A stretch of 64,000 nucleotides of DNA from an uncultured Clostridia bacterium (GCA_947629535.1 CANREC010000001.1:22460-86459); one strand, 5' to 3'. Shown: positions 8,844 through 18,803, numbered from the stretch's first letter. Notes: generated by a model not told the origin, from the sequence alone. Numbers and translations: made by a program.

Positions 8844-9183
8844 AGCAAAGTTCGATTTTTATCCCGACGACGCCGTACATTTTCTGCCGTTCGGGCGAGT
8901 AATAAACCTCCATATCCCTGTAAGATGCCGTTTCAAGCGTTTCTTCGGTATATCCGCAGTCAAGAAGAGGCAGGTTTGCATAGAGCTTTTCGAAGGAGGG
9001 GAAGATATTCAAACCGAGGATCTTTGCCTTTAGTTTCTTTCCGTTTTTGGTATTGACGAATTCGATTTTATCGCCGACCTTCATTTTCTGCCGCTTTTCG
9101 TCATAGAGGCGAAGTTCGATCGTCTTTTTCCCGCTTTCGATCATTGCAAACGGGATGGGAGCGAGATCCATTGTGTGTATCAT
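8842..9183 (-). CDS. ASCH-domain protein (putative RNA-binding)
   Basis: The product is 113 residues. The pattern of an N-terminal strand, PIPFAMIESGKKTIELRLYDEKR, MKVGDKIEFVN and later KAKILGLNIFPSFEKLY is that of the ASCH fold, a PUA-like beta-barrel proposed to bind RNA or modified nucleotides. GKKTIELRLYDEKR matches the family's conserved GxKxxExR segment. The cellular role is unknown. No Shine-Dalgarno sequence is present. TTGTTT-N17-TATAAT ends exactly 6 nt before the ATG at 9183, so the mRNA is probably leaderless. Confidence 0.8.
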   Translation of the reverse strand: MIHTMDLAPIPFAMIESGKKTIELRLYDEKRQKMKVGDKIEFVNTKNGKKLKAKILGLNIFPSFEKLYANLPLLDCGYTEETLETASYRDMEVYYSPERQKMYGVVGIKIELC

Positions 9184-9189
9184 AAGAAA

Positions 9190-9218
9190 ATTATAGCATA
9201 ATGTTCTTCCAAAAACAA
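9190..9218 (-). promoter_or_regulatory. ASCH gene promoter, leaderless type
   Basis: On the minus strand TTGTTT (9218-9213), a 17-nt spacer and TATAAT (9195-9190), then TTTCTT and the ATG. The -10 box is a perfect consensus. Confidence 0.7.
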
Positions 9219-9311
9219 GATGTATGGGGAAAATTTCCGATTGGCCCCGTTTTTTTGTTGTTTTTTTTGGGCGGATGTATTATAATCACCTGTGGAATTC
9301 AAGAGGATATT

Positions 9312-11141
<1,830 letters not shown>

Positions 11142-11172
11142 GGCGATTTTCTTGCAGATAAAATTTCAGTAC

Positions 11173-11213
11173 AAGATAAAAAGGACGGGGATTTTTCCCG
11201 TCTTTATCTTTTT
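11173..11213 (+). terminator. Intrinsic terminator after typA
   Basis: AAGATAAA..GGACGGG pairs with CCCGTC..ATCTT across a GATTTTT loop, followed by a T run. Confidence 0.8.
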
Positions 11214-11215
11214 CG

Positions 11216-11244
11216 GCATGAACTGCCCGAGAGATTCATATATT
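11216..11244 (+). promoter_or_regulatory. Candidate sigma-E-type sporulation promoter for yabP
   Basis: GCATGAA, 14 nt, CATATATT. The -10 matches the Bacillus sigma-E consensus CATACANT at seven of eight positions; the -35 matches KMATATT at four of seven. It ends 5 nt before the yabP ATG. Confidence 0.45.
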
Positions 11245-11249
11245 TTACC

Positions 11250-11504
11250 ATGCGTGAAGAAGTCAAAGAAAGCGTTCTCACAGTCGAACAGCAAAAGAAA
11301 ATTACCATGAGCGGCGTTTCGGGCGTCGATTCGTTCTCGGAGACCTGCATCCTGCTGACCGTCAACGGCAAGCGGGTCAAGATCGAAGGGAACAAGCTGA
11401 AAGTGATCTCCTTTTCCGAGGGGAGCGGGAATTTTGCGGCAAGCGGCGAGGTCACGCTCATCAGATACGGCGCTGCGGGGAAACTCTCCCGTCTCTTTAA
11501 GTGA
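11250..11504 (+). CDS. yabP: Sporulation protein YabP
   Basis: The 84-residue product has the YabP/YqfC pattern: a leading basic helix, EQQKKITMSGVSGVDSFSETCILL, an internal VNGKRVKIEGNKLKVISFSEGSGNFAASGEVTLIRY, and a short C-terminus. In B. subtilis yabP is expressed in the mother cell under sigma-E and lies beside yabQ and divIC, exactly as here. The molecular function is not known. There is no clear Shine-Dalgarno sequence; a sigma-E-like promoter abuts the start codon. The gene supports the inference that the organism or its recent ancestor forms endospores. Confidence 0.88.
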   Translation: MREEVKESVLTVEQQKKITMSGVSGVDSFSETCILLTVNGKRVKIEGNKLKVISFSEGSGNFAASGEVTLIRYGAAGKLSRLFK

Positions 11505-11857
11505 TGCAGCTGCGCATCTTTCTCATATGTCTCTTTATCGGCGTCCTCGGCGGGTTCGTCTATGACGTCTTTTTCCTTTTACGGAATTTTTACAGGAAAC
11601 AATGGTTTCGCGTCCTCTGCGACGTCTGTTTTTGTCTTTGTTTCGGCGTATTCTATTTTTTTCTTTCCGTTTCCCTTGCGCTCCCGCCGCTGAGGGGCTA
11701 TCATCTGCTCGCATGCGTCATCGGATTGACGCTCTATCTGAAAAGTTTCCACAAAATCGTTGCATTTTTCGCAGATATGCTGTATAATAAGCTTATCGGA
11801 AAGCACAAAAGGAATACGAAACATGGACGAAGCAACAAAAGAGCAAAAGCAGGATAA
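11504..11857 (+). CDS. yabQ: Sporulation protein YabQ
   Basis: This small membrane protein of 117 residues has three hydrophobic segments (about 4-22, 35-60 and 65-85) and a basic C-terminal tail (GKHKRNTKHGRSNKRAKAG). YabQ is needed for spore cortex formation in B. subtilis and localises to the forespore membranes. The motif GGFVYDVFFLLR near the N-terminus is typical of the family. The start ATG overlaps the last base of the yabP stop; a GTG three bases earlier is an alternative. Its 3' end overlaps the next gene by 35 bases. Confidence 0.8.
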   Translation: MQLRIFLICLFIGVLGGFVYDVFFLLRNFYRKQWFRVLCDVCFCLCFGVFYFFLSVSLALPPLRGYHLLACVIGLTLYLKSFHKIVAFFADMLYNKLIGKHKRNTKHGRSNKRAKAG

Positions 11858-12098
11858 AAATCGCAGGATCGCAGTCGGAGCGACGGTGGGCGGCGTTCTC
11901 GTTGTCTTTTTCCTTCTCATTGTGCTCATCATTCAATTCGTGCAGATGGGTGTTCTCAATTCGGAGAGCCGCGAGCTCGACAGGAGCATTACGGACTACC
12001 AGCAAAAGATCCAAAACGAAGAGGGGATCCTTGATGAATATCTCTCGGGAGACGCTCTCTATTGGCGTGCCGTCATGCAGGGTTGGAAAAAACAGTGA
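11823..12098 (+). CDS. DivIC/FtsB-like septum protein
   Basis: The 91-residue protein has a charged cytoplasmic N-terminus (KEQKQDKNRR), one transmembrane helix (about residues 19-41) and an extracytoplasmic coiled coil with heptads (LNSESRELDRSITDYQQKIQNEEGIL). This bitopic layout and its place after yabPQ match DivIC, which acts with DivIB and FtsL in the division complex. Sequence similarity is low, as usual for the family, so the assignment rests on topology and synteny. AAAAGGAA precedes the start, which lies inside the yabQ frame. The stop overlaps the GTG of the next gene. Confidence 0.7.
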   Translation: MDEATKEQKQDKNRRIAVGATVGGVLVVFFLLIVLIIQFVQMGVLNSESRELDRSITDYQQKIQNEEGILDEYLSGDALYWRAVMQGWKKQ

Positions 12099-12949
12099 AG
12101 TACGCGATCATTGATATCGGTTCCAATTCCGTTCGCCTCATGCTTTGGGCGGACGGAAAAACTTTATATAAAAAGGTCAAAACCACGCGGCTCGGCGAGG
12201 GGCTTGACGGAAACGGACTTCTGTCGGAAACTGCCGTCGAGAGAACGGCCCTTGCCGTTGAGGAATTTGCCGTGGAAGGACAATCGGAACGTGCGGCCGT
12301 CCTCGCCTTTGCGACCGCTGCGGTCCGTTCAGCCGTAAACGGCGGCGCTTTTTGCCAACGGATCAAAAAGTTCTGCGGAATAAAGGTCGACGTTGTCTCG
12401 GGGGAAGATGAGGCCCGTCTCGCCGTGCTCGGCGCTTTGGGAAAACGGGACGGCGGGATCGTTGACATCGGCGGCGCAAGCACGGAAATTTGTCTCGTCG
12501 AGGGCGGAAAGTCTGTCTTTACGCGGAGCATCGGGATCGGCGCCGTACGTTTGCATGATGCTTGCGGCCAAGACACCGAAAAACTTGCAAGGCGCATCGG
12601 AGCGGAAACGGCGGACCTGCCGTCGGCTGCTGGGAAGAAAGTATTCGCTGTAGGCGGAACGGCCTCCACACTCGCGAGCTTGAAGTGCGAACTCTCAAGC
12701 TACGACCCCTCGATCTTACAGGACATGCCCCTTGATCTTTCGTGGGTGAAGAAGGAGACGGATCTGCTCTTTTCTTTGCCCGTAGGCGAGAGGAGAGGGT
12801 TGAAGGGCATGGATCCTGCCCGCGCCGACATTTTGCCGGGCGCATCGCTCCTCCTTCGGACGGTCATGGAAAAAATGGGTCTGAATGTGGTCAGATTTTC
12901 AGATCGGGACAATCTCGAGGGCTATCTTGCCCTCAAAGGACTGGAATGA
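12095..12949 (+). CDS. Ppx/GppA-family phosphatase (exopolyphosphatase-like)
   Basis: This member of the sugar-kinase/Hsp70/actin superfamily hydrolyses polyphosphate or pppGpp. The 284-residue protein shows the first phosphate loop IDIGSNSVRLMLW, the catalytic-region SGEDEARLAVLGAL and the second phosphate loop DIGGASTEICLVEGG, then AVGGTASTLASLK. It corresponds to the short two-subdomain form without the C-terminal HD extension. The GTG start overlaps the previous stop (GTGA) and its own stop overlaps the next ATG (ATGA), so the three genes are translationally coupled. The precise substrate is not determinable from sequence. Confidence 0.85.
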   Translation: MKYAIIDIGSNSVRLMLWADGKTLYKKVKTTRLGEGLDGNGLLSETAVERTALAVEEFAVEGQSERAAVLAFATAAVRSAVNGGAFCQRIKKFCGIKVDVVSGEDEARLAVLGALGKRDGGIVDIGGASTEICLVEGGKSVFTRSIGIGAVRLHDACGQDTEKLARRIGAETADLPSAAGKKVFAVGGTASTLASLKCELSSYDPSILQDMPLDLSWVKKETDLLFSLPVGERRGLKGMDPARADILPGASLLLRTVMEKMGLNVVRFSDRDNLEGYLALKGLE

Positions 12950-13776
12950 GCGGAAAAACCAAGAGAAACATATATAATATTTTGAGCTTTGTGCTTTGGT
13001 GCGGTTCGATCGCGGGAGTTGTTCTTCTCTTTCTCCTTACGGCTCCCCGCCCCGCGGGAGTTGCGGAGTATTTGGTCTTGAACATGGTCATTCTTGCCGT
13101 GCTTCTTCGCATTCCCGCCGTGTTGCACGAGATCGGCCATCTGCTCTTCGGGTGGCTTGTCGGAATGAAGTTCGTCGGGGCTACGTTCTCATATTTCAGG
13201 ATCTCGGGCGGGAAGATCAGGCTCGTCAACCCGAATTATGCGGGTGAGACGGAGATGTTCCCCAAAAAGAAGGAGAACGTTCGGGCAAAGGCCTTTGTTT
13301 TCGCCTTGGGCGGAGCGATGCTCTGCCTCGTGCTCGGCGGTGTGCTCCTTACGCTTTACCTGTACCTGCCTTACCATGCGGGGCTGATGTTCGGCGCAAT
13401 GATGGGCGTCATGCTCCTCTATGAGGGGGCCATCGCGCTCTATCCCGTGGAACTGCCTGTGGGGAAAACGGACGGCGCTGTGCTTTTGGGTTTTTGCCGC
13501 CATGCGCCCGACGAAGAAGTCATGCTGCGCGTCCTCACGGCGCAGGCGATCCTGTTTCGCGGAACGTATCGGGACGTCGGCCGTGACTTGCTTTTTTCCG
13601 CTCCCGTCGTACGGGAAGACCTGCCCGCCTACCATGCTTTGCTTTTTTTGCAGTTAAATTATCTCAAAGAGATGGGGGAGAGCGAAGAGGCGGAGCGCGT
13701 GTTTGCGCGGCTCCTTTCGCTGAAAGAATACCTCACCGAAGAGGAGAGGGCCGAACTGGAAAAATTTCAGGCATAA
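12946..13776 (+). CDS. Membrane protein with M50-type HExxH motif
   Basis: This 276-residue membrane protein has four or five hydrophobic segments. The second contains HEIGHLLFGWLVG, the zinc motif of site-2-protease (M50) peptidases. Downstream NPNYAGETEMFPKKKENVRAKAFVFALGGAM may supply the second metal-ligand region, though the typical NPDG motif is not seen. The last 90 residues look like a soluble helical, TPR-like tail (LKEMGESEEAERVFARLL). Similar predicted peptidases occur in Clostridia without an assigned role. Its coupling to the Ppx gene and a sporulation/division cluster is suggestive only. Catalytic activity is inferred from the motif. Confidence 0.65.
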   Translation: MSGKTKRNIYNILSFVLWCGSIAGVVLLFLLTAPRPAGVAEYLVLNMVILAVLLRIPAVLHEIGHLLFGWLVGMKFVGATFSYFRISGGKIRLVNPNYAGETEMFPKKKENVRAKAFVFALGGAMLCLVLGGVLLTLYLYLPYHAGLMFGAMMGVMLLYEGAIALYPVELPVGKTDGAVLLGFCRHAPDEEVMLRVLTAQAILFRGTYRDVGRDLLFSAPVVREDLPAYHALLFLQLNYLKEMGESEEAERVFARLLSLKEYLTEEERAELEKFQA

Positions 13777-13813
13777 AAAAATCCGCCTCACGGGGCGGAC
13801 AGTTCGGATTTTT
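13777..13813 (+). terminator. Intrinsic terminator
   Basis: AAAAATCCG and CGGATTTTT form the outer stem, with an inner CCGCC/GGCGG hairpin, closing the yabP-to-M50 operon. Confidence 0.8.
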
Positions 13814-13871
13814 TCATGATGAATTTCCGCGTCAGACTACGGCGCCATACAATCTCCAAAAAACGAAAAAA

Positions 13872-14075
13872 TCATTCGGCGAGACCGAGCAAAAAGTCGC
13901 TGCTCACATTGAAGTAGCGCGCGAGCTTGGCAATGTTCGATGCGGTAGGGTCGCTTTTGTTTCTCTCCCAGTAACAAACAATTCCAAGACTGACACTCAA
14001 GTCTCTTGCGACGGTGGCCTGAGAAAGACCACGCTCCCTTCTAAGCTCCAAAAGCCTTTCAGAAAATATTTTCAT
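13872..14075 (-). CDS. XRE-family HTH transcriptional regulator
   Basis: This minimal 67-residue Cro/C1-type protein has the helix-turn-helix RRERGLSQATVARDLSVSLGIVCYWERNKSDPT followed by NIAKLARYFNVSSDFLLGL, the standard signature ending. It has no sensor domain. The ORF track's 317-residue frame starting at 14825 is mostly antisense to other genes; the true start is the ATG at 14075. TTGCAA-N17-TATACT ends 6 nt before it, so the transcript is predicted to be leaderless. It is divergent from the low-molecular-weight phosphatase gene, and AT-rich inverted repeats lie between them. It may regulate itself and that neighbour. Confidence 0.88.
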   Translation of the reverse strand: MKIFSERLLELRRERGLSQATVARDLSVSLGIVCYWERNKSDPTASNIAKLARYFNVSSDFLLGLAE

Positions 14076-14081
14076 GTCTAT

Positions 14082-14110
14082 AGTATAACATGGAAAATTG
14101 TAAATTGCAA
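14082..14110 (-). promoter_or_regulatory. XRE gene promoter, leaderless type
   Basis: On the minus strand TTGCAA, 17-nt spacer, TATACT, then ATAGAC and ATG. Confidence 0.7.
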
Positions 14111-14135
14111 CACTTTTTAGTAAGAAATTTTCATT

Positions 14136-14185
14136 TTTCACAAAAATATTGCGTGAAATTTTCAAAATTAACAATTTTTTGAAAA
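14136..14185. repeat. Inverted repeats in XRE/phosphatase divergent region
   Basis: TTTCAC (14136-14141) pairs with GTGAAA (14153-14158), and TTTTCAAAA (14159-14167) with TTTTGAAAA (14177-14185). They lie between the divergent XRE and phosphatase genes and are candidate operators for the XRE protein. Confidence 0.4.
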
Positions 14186-14198
14186 TTAAGGACATTTT

Positions 14199-14666
14199 AT
14201 GTACAGAATTTTGTTCGTTTGTCACGGAAATATCTGCAGATCGCCCATGGCGGAGAGCGTCATGGCGGACCTTATCGAAAGGAACGGCTACGGAAATTTT
14301 GTGGCCGTTTCCTCTGCGGCGGCGCATACGGATGAGATCGGCTCCCCGCCGCATCGCGGGACGGTGGAGATCCTGCGGCGGAAAGGGGTCCCGCTCGTTC
14401 CCCACATCGCACGGCTGATGACGGAAAGGGACGGCGAGGATTATGACCTGCTCATCGGGATGGACCGTTGGAACGTAGAGGACATGAAAGAGATCGTCGG
14501 GGAGAAAAACGCGAACAAGGCCCATATGCTGCTCGAGTTTTCCGACCGTCCCCGCTCCATCTCCGACCCGTGGTATACGGGCAACTTTGACGACGCTTAC
14601 AGGGATATCGCCGAGGGCTGTGAGGGGCTCATCGCCTATCTCAGAAGGGAGAAGATCGTTGGCTGA
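14199..14666 (+). CDS. Low-molecular-weight protein-tyrosine-phosphatase family protein
   Basis: The 155-residue protein starts with the phosphate-binding loop VCHGNICRSPMAESVM, the CX5R(S) signature with nucleophilic Cys and Arg. It carries the general-acid Asp in SDPWYTGNFDDAY near residue 125, so it should be catalytically active. Substrates in bacteria include tyrosine-phosphorylated proteins and arginine phosphate; these cannot be distinguished here. AAGGA precedes the start. It is divergently transcribed from the XRE repressor. Confidence 0.9.
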   Translation: MYRILFVCHGNICRSPMAESVMADLIERNGYGNFVAVSSAAAHTDEIGSPPHRGTVEILRRKGVPLVPHIARLMTERDGEDYDLLIGMDRWNVEDMKEIVGEKNANKAHMLLEFSDRPRSISDPWYTGNFDDAYRDIAEGCEGLIAYLRREKIVG

Positions 14667-14757
14667 CCTTTTCGTACTTTCAACTTCCCTTTTGAGCTCG
14701 ACTTCCCGATGCGTTTGAATATAGAATGATAGAACACGAAAAGAGTTTGGGGGATCT

Positions 14758-17052
14758 ATGGATCTGAAATTTACAGCGCTGCGCGTGACGTTGAAGGACG
14801 CTTGGTGCGTCAATGCGCTCGACAAAGAGGCCGACTACCTCATCTCCATCGACGAAAACAGGCTGCTTGCAGGTTTCTATGAGAATGCAGGGATCCGAAC
14901 GCCCTTCGTCCGTTACGGCGGATGGGAGAGCGGTCTCATCGGGGGCCACACGCTCGGGCACTTCCTTTCGGCGCTCTCCTACGCGTCCACGAATGCGGGC
15001 ATTGCGGCGGATAAACGGGGCGTGCTCAAGCGAAAACTCGAAAGGTGCGTTTCCGCTCTGTCCGAATGCGCGGAGAAGGGCGGCACGGGCTTTCTCTTCG
15101 GTGCGTCTCCGACGAAGGAGAACTATCCCGAATCGCAGTTCGACAATGTGGAAAAGGGCAGGACAAACATCAAGACAGAGGCTTGGGTCCCTTGGTACAC
15201 AATGCACAAGATCCTTGCGGGCCTGTTGGACGCCTATTCGGTCGGAGGCATCGGCGGGGCGCTCCCCGTTGCCTCGGGATTGGGAGATTGGGTCTATTCA
15301 CGCGTTTCGAAGTGGGACAGCCGTCTCCAAAGGAAAGTTCTTTCGGTGGAATACGGCGGAATGAACGACGCGCTCTATATGCTTTACGCCTTGACGGGGA
15401 AGGAAGAGCATGCGGTCGCTGCCCATCGGTTCGATGAGGAGACCCTCTTCGACGCCATCCTGACGGAGGGGAAGGACGTCCTCAACGATCTCCATGCCAA
15501 TACGACGATCCCCAAGGTCCTCGGCGCCCTGAAACGGTATATCGTCCTTCACGATCGGGTCATATCGGGCAAGCAGGTGGACGCCGAACGCTATCTTCGT
15601 GTGGCGGTGGCTTTTTTCCGTATGGTCACGGAGCGGCATACCTATGTCACGGGCGGGAATTCCGAGTGGGAGAGATTCGGCGCCGACTACGTTCTCGACC
15701 GTGAGCGTACCAACTGCAACTGCGAGACCTGCAATGTTTACAACATGCTCAAGCTCGCGCGTCTCCTCTTTGAGATCACGGGGGAGAAGATCTATACCGA
15801 TTACTACGATAACGCCTTCACCAACACGATTCTTTCTTCGCAAGATCCCGAAACAGGCATGACGACCTATTTTCAGCCCATGGCAAGCGGGTTTTTCAAG
15901 GTCTATTCGACGCCGTTCAACAGTTTCTGGTGCTGTACGGGGAGTGGGATGGAATCCATGTCGAAACTCGGCGACAGCGCATTCTATCGGAAGGATGACT
16001 GCGTTTGCATCGAGCAATATCTCTCCTGCGAGGCCGAGACGGACAGTTTTGCCCTTTCGGTCGAATGTAATTTTCCTATGACGGAGCGCGGGATAATCCG
16101 CGTCAAGCGGGCAAATGGACCGCTCAAGCTCAGATTGCGTATCCCCGACTGGGCGGACGGCGAGATGGCTGTCGGAAAGAACGGGGTGCGGCTCAGTTTC
16201 ACAGAAGAGGACGGTCACGCCGTGCTCGATGCGGCGGAAGGGGACGTCTTTGTCTTTATGATCCCCGTTACGGTCTCATTGAAGGGACTTCCCGATGGCG
16301 GCGCCCTTGCCTTCCGTTACGGGGGAGCCGTTCTTTCGGCCGATCTCGGCACCGAGGACATGCAGGAGACGACGACGGGCGTGGATGTAACCATTCCCGC
16401 AAGAAAACTCGGGGACGACAGAGTATATTTTGAAGATCTTTCCCGCGTATTGGAGTATCCCGCGCGGTATATGAAGAAACATGGGGAAACCTTTACCCTT
16501 GAGGGCGGAGATGTGCCCGTGGATTTTTCTCTCCATTATCGGCGGCATTCTGGACGGTATGCCGTTTACATGCGGCTGATGGAGGGGAAACGCACGGATG
16601 AAAGTACGGAAGAGATCCCTTTCGATACGGTGCAATGCGGCTATGGACAGTATGAATCGGACGGACTTCACGAACTGGCGGAGCAGGATTCCGTCAGCGT
16701 GACGGCGGGCGGCTCGGAGAGAAGGGCAAAACGCGGAGAATGGTTCTCCTATGACCTCAAAGTCGATCCATCGCGGAGAAACTTCCTCGTCTTTTCACTC
16801 AAGGCGTCCGAGAACGGAAAAACGCTGAAAATTTCTGTCGGGGGCAAGACCTTCTTCGAGGAGCGGCTCTCCTATTTCATGGGAGAAAAGTATTATCAGA
16901 AGAAGGCGGAGATCCCTGCAGAGCTCCTGTCGCTCGCCCGCGAGAAAGTCGTGGACGGTAAAAAATATCATGTTCTTCGGATACGGTTTGAAGGGGGGAA
17001 CGGGAGAGCGAGCGCAAGTATTTGCGGCTTTTTATCCATATTTTTGAAATAA
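14758..17052 (+). CDS. Glycoside hydrolase family 127 (DUF1680), beta-L-arabinofuranosidase-like
   Basis: This 764-residue, apparently cytoplasmic enzyme has no signal peptide. GH127 enzymes release beta-L-arabinofuranose from plant hydroxyproline-rich glycans. The (alpha/alpha)6 barrel shows GGWESGLIGGHTLGHFLSAL, WVPWYTMHKILAGLLDAY and ERTNCNCETCNVYNMLKLARLL, where the Cys cluster and a nearby Glu (TGGNSEWERF) form the zinc-thiolate catalytic site. A second Cys pair FWCCTGSGMES completes the usual ligands. Beta-sandwich domains follow. GGGGGAT precedes the ATG. No transporter is adjacent, so it stands alone between unrelated genes. It suggests use of plant arabinosides. Confidence 0.9.
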   Translation: MDLKFTALRVTLKDAWCVNALDKEADYLISIDENRLLAGFYENAGIRTPFVRYGGWESGLIGGHTLGHFLSALSYASTNAGIAADKRGVLKRKLERCVSALSECAEKGGTGFLFGASPTKENYPESQFDNVEKGRTNIKTEAWVPWYTMHKILAGLLDAYSVGGIGGALPVASGLGDWVYSRVSKWDSRLQRKVLSVEYGGMNDALYMLYALTGKEEHAVAAHRFDEETLFDAILTEGKDVLNDLHANTTIPKVLGALKRYIVLHDRVISGKQVDAERYLRVAVAFFRMVTERHTYVTGGNSEWERFGADYVLDRERTNCNCETCNVYNMLKLARLLFEITGEKIYTDYYDNAFTNTILSSQDPETGMTTYFQPMASGFFKVYSTPFNSFWCCTGSGMESMSKLGDSAFYRKDDCVCIEQYLSCEAETDSFALSVECNFPMTERGIIRVKRANGPLKLRLRIPDWADGEMAVGKNGVRLSFTEEDGHAVLDAAEGDVFVFMIPVTVSLKGLPDGGALAFRYGGAVLSADLGTEDMQETTTGVDVTIPARKLGDDRVYFEDLSRVLEYPARYMKKHGETFTLEGGDVPVDFSLHYRRHSGRYAVYMRLMEGKRTDESTEEIPFDTVQCGYGQYESDGLHELAEQDSVSVTAGGSERRAKRGEWFSYDLKVDPSRRNFLVFSLKASENGKTLKISVGGKTFFEERLSYFMGEKYYQKKAEIPAELLSLAREKVVDGKKYHVLRIRFEGGNGRASASICGFLSIFLK

Positions 17053-17078
17053 AATGATAAAAATTTTCTTTTTGGCTC

Positions 17079-17107
17079 TTTACAAATGAAAAATGATATC
17101 GTATAAT
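17079..17107 (+). promoter_or_regulatory. Promoter of DtxR-type regulator
   Basis: TTTACA (17079-17084), 17-nt spacer, TATAAT (17102-17107). Confidence 0.7.
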
Positions 17108-17127
17108 GAAAAAAATGAGGTGACGAC

Positions 17128-17490
17128 ATGAGAACGCATGAATCACAAGAGATGTATTTGGAGACGATCTTGCTCCTTCGCAAGAAGAGGTCTTCCGTGC
17201 GTTCTGTCGATATCGTGGAAGAGCGCGGATATGCAAAGTCGAGCGTTTCCCGTGCCGTCAATCTGCTCTTGAAGGACGGGCTCGTCAATGTCGATCAAAA
17301 CGGAGAGATCACACTGACTGCCGAGGGCCTGAAAAAGGCTGAGGACGTCTATGAAAAGCACCGTGTGTTCACGGAGGTGTTCATGCACATGGGGGCGGAC
17401 AGGGAACTCGCCGAGGACAATGCTTGCCGTGTGGAGCATGTCATCTCGGACGATCTGTTCGTCATTCTCAAGAAATACCTTGAAAAATAA
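17128..17490 (+). CDS. DtxR/MntR-family metal-dependent regulator
   Basis: The 120-residue product has an N-terminal winged helix (MRTHESQEMYLETILLL, RSVDIVEERGYAKSSVSRAVNLLLKDGLV) and a dimerisation helix region with metal-ligand-like residues (HRVFTEVFMHMGADRELAEDNACRVEHVISDDLF). Glu and His in CRVEHVIS match the MntR metal site. It lacks the SH3/FeoA-like C-terminal domain, so it is of the short MntR type. Iron or manganese homeostasis is likely. No metal transporter is adjacent. GAGGTGA precedes the ATG. Confidence 0.87.
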   Translation: MRTHESQEMYLETILLLRKKRSSVRSVDIVEERGYAKSSVSRAVNLLLKDGLVNVDQNGEITLTAEGLKKAEDVYEKHRVFTEVFMHMGADRELAEDNACRVEHVISDDLFVILKKYLEK

Positions 17491-17524
17491 AAAAGAGCCT
17501 CGTCCTTGCGGCGAGGCTCTTTCA
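17490..17524. terminator. Bidirectional intrinsic terminator
   Basis: AGAGCCTCG and CGAGGCTCT form a 9-bp stem between the convergent DtxR-type gene and aroA, with T runs on both strands. Confidence 0.85.
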
Positions 17525-17534
17525 TACGATTTGG

Positions 17535-18797
17535 TCATTCTGTGAGTGAGCGGACGATCTCGAAGAAATTCGGGAAAGTTTTTGCGCAGCAGGCGGGATC
17601 GTCGATCTCAACGCCGACCTTAAGGCCTGCAAGCGCGAATGCCATTGCGATACGGTGATCTCCGAACGTTCGAATGATGCAAGGATGGGCGGGGGCGGGC
17701 TCGATGAAGATGTCGCCGCCGATCGTGAACGCGCGGATGCCGAGGGCGTTCAGATTTTCAACGATCGCGCTGACCCGATCGCATTCCTGCGAGCGGATGT
17801 GCGAGACCCCTCTTAAAATGGATGGGGATGCGGCAAAGGCGGCGAGGACGGCAAAAGTCATCGTTTGGTCCGAAAAGTCCGTCATTTCCTCGTCGATACC
17901 GTTGTAAAAGGGGATGCGGCTGCCGTCTGCGACGATGCCGTCCGACTCGTCGAGGATGCGGACGCCCTTTTTCCGCAGAAGATCCAAAAAACGGATGTCA
18001 CCCTGCAATGTGGGGCGATGGACGCCATTGACCTTGACGACGGCATTGCAGAGGAGGGAGAGCGCGTAGAAGTAGCAGGCCCCGGAGACGTCGGGCTCCA
18101 CGGAATAACGCTCCGTCGGGGTCGAGACGTGGGTGACAAGGAAACCTTTCCGCCCTTGAAGGGGCTCGCATTTTCCGCCGAAACTTCGGATAAGCGCGGC
18201 AGTCATCATGAGGTAGCTCCCGTCCGTGCGCTCCCCCGAGAGGCCGATCTCGACCTTCTTTCTGCCAAGCGCGGCGGCGAGCATGAGGCCGCTTGCATAC
18301 TGTGTACTGACGTCGGTATCGGCGGTCACTCTGTCGGCGTCGATCCCTTCGGAACGCATCAGAAAGGGGAAATGCCCGTTTTCATGAAAATATTCGATGT
18401 CTGTACCGAGCGAGGAGAGTAGGGAAAGGATCTCCATGGGGCGGGCTGTCATCTGTGACGAGGCATGAAATTCGTATTCGCCGCCCCAAAAAGCGAGGAT
18501 CGCTGTCAAGAAACGTGCAGCGGTGCCCGCACTTCCGACTTCTAGTGTGGCTTTTCGCCTGAAATTTCTCGTTCCGTGGACAAGAAGACCGTCATCCGTC
18601 CTTTCCGTCTGGATACCGAGCGAGGAAAGACAGCCGATGAGGGAGCGGGTATCCTCCCCGAATGTGCCGCAGGATAGACGGGTATCTCCTTCAGTGAATG
18701 CGGAGAGCAGGAGCGCCCGATTCAGAATGCTCTTCGAGGCAGGGACTTCCACCGTAATATTTCTTTGTTTCAAAGGCTTGACTGCAAATCCGTCCAT
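17535..18797 (-). CDS. aroA: 3-phosphoshikimate 1-carboxyvinyltransferase (EPSP synthase)
   Basis: It transfers enolpyruvyl from PEP to shikimate-3-phosphate. The 420-residue protein has the two inside-out alpha/beta domains, with VPASKSILNRALLLSAF at the substrate site, EVGSAGTAARFLTAIL in the PEP loop, DVSTQYASGLMLAA, the catalytic DFSDQTMTFAVLAAF and RTFGDHRIAMAFALAG near the C-terminus. The PEP-loop alanine (GSAGTAAR) departs from the more common GNAGTAMR; class II and related EPSP synthases vary here. There is no Shine-Dalgarno sequence. TTGACT-N17-TACTAT ends 6 nt before the ATG, predicting a leaderless mRNA. It is divergent from the YgjP-like gene, with adjacent promoters. Confidence 0.93.
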   Translation of the reverse strand: MDGFAVKPLKQRNITVEVPASKSILNRALLLSAFTEGDTRLSCGTFGEDTRSLIGCLSSLGIQTERTDDGLLVHGTRNFRRKATLEVGSAGTAARFLTAILAFWGGEYEFHASSQMTARPMEILSLLSSLGTDIEYFHENGHFPFLMRSEGIDADRVTADTDVSTQYASGLMLAAALGRKKVEIGLSGERTDGSYLMMTAALIRSFGGKCEPLQGRKGFLVTHVSTPTERYSVEPDVSGACYFYALSLLCNAVVKVNGVHRPTLQGDIRFLDLLRKKGVRILDESDGIVADGSRIPFYNGIDEEMTDFSDQTMTFAVLAAFAASPSILRGVSHIRSQECDRVSAIVENLNALGIRAFTIGGDIFIEPAPAHPCIIRTFGDHRIAMAFALAGLKVGVEIDDPACCAKTFPNFFEIVRSLTE

Positions 18798-18803
18798 AAA
18801 GAG

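Noticed and set aside
13872-14825. 317-residue ORF containing the XRE domain
   Set aside because: The first 250 codons are antisense to the phosphatase gene; only the last 67 residues form a known domain.
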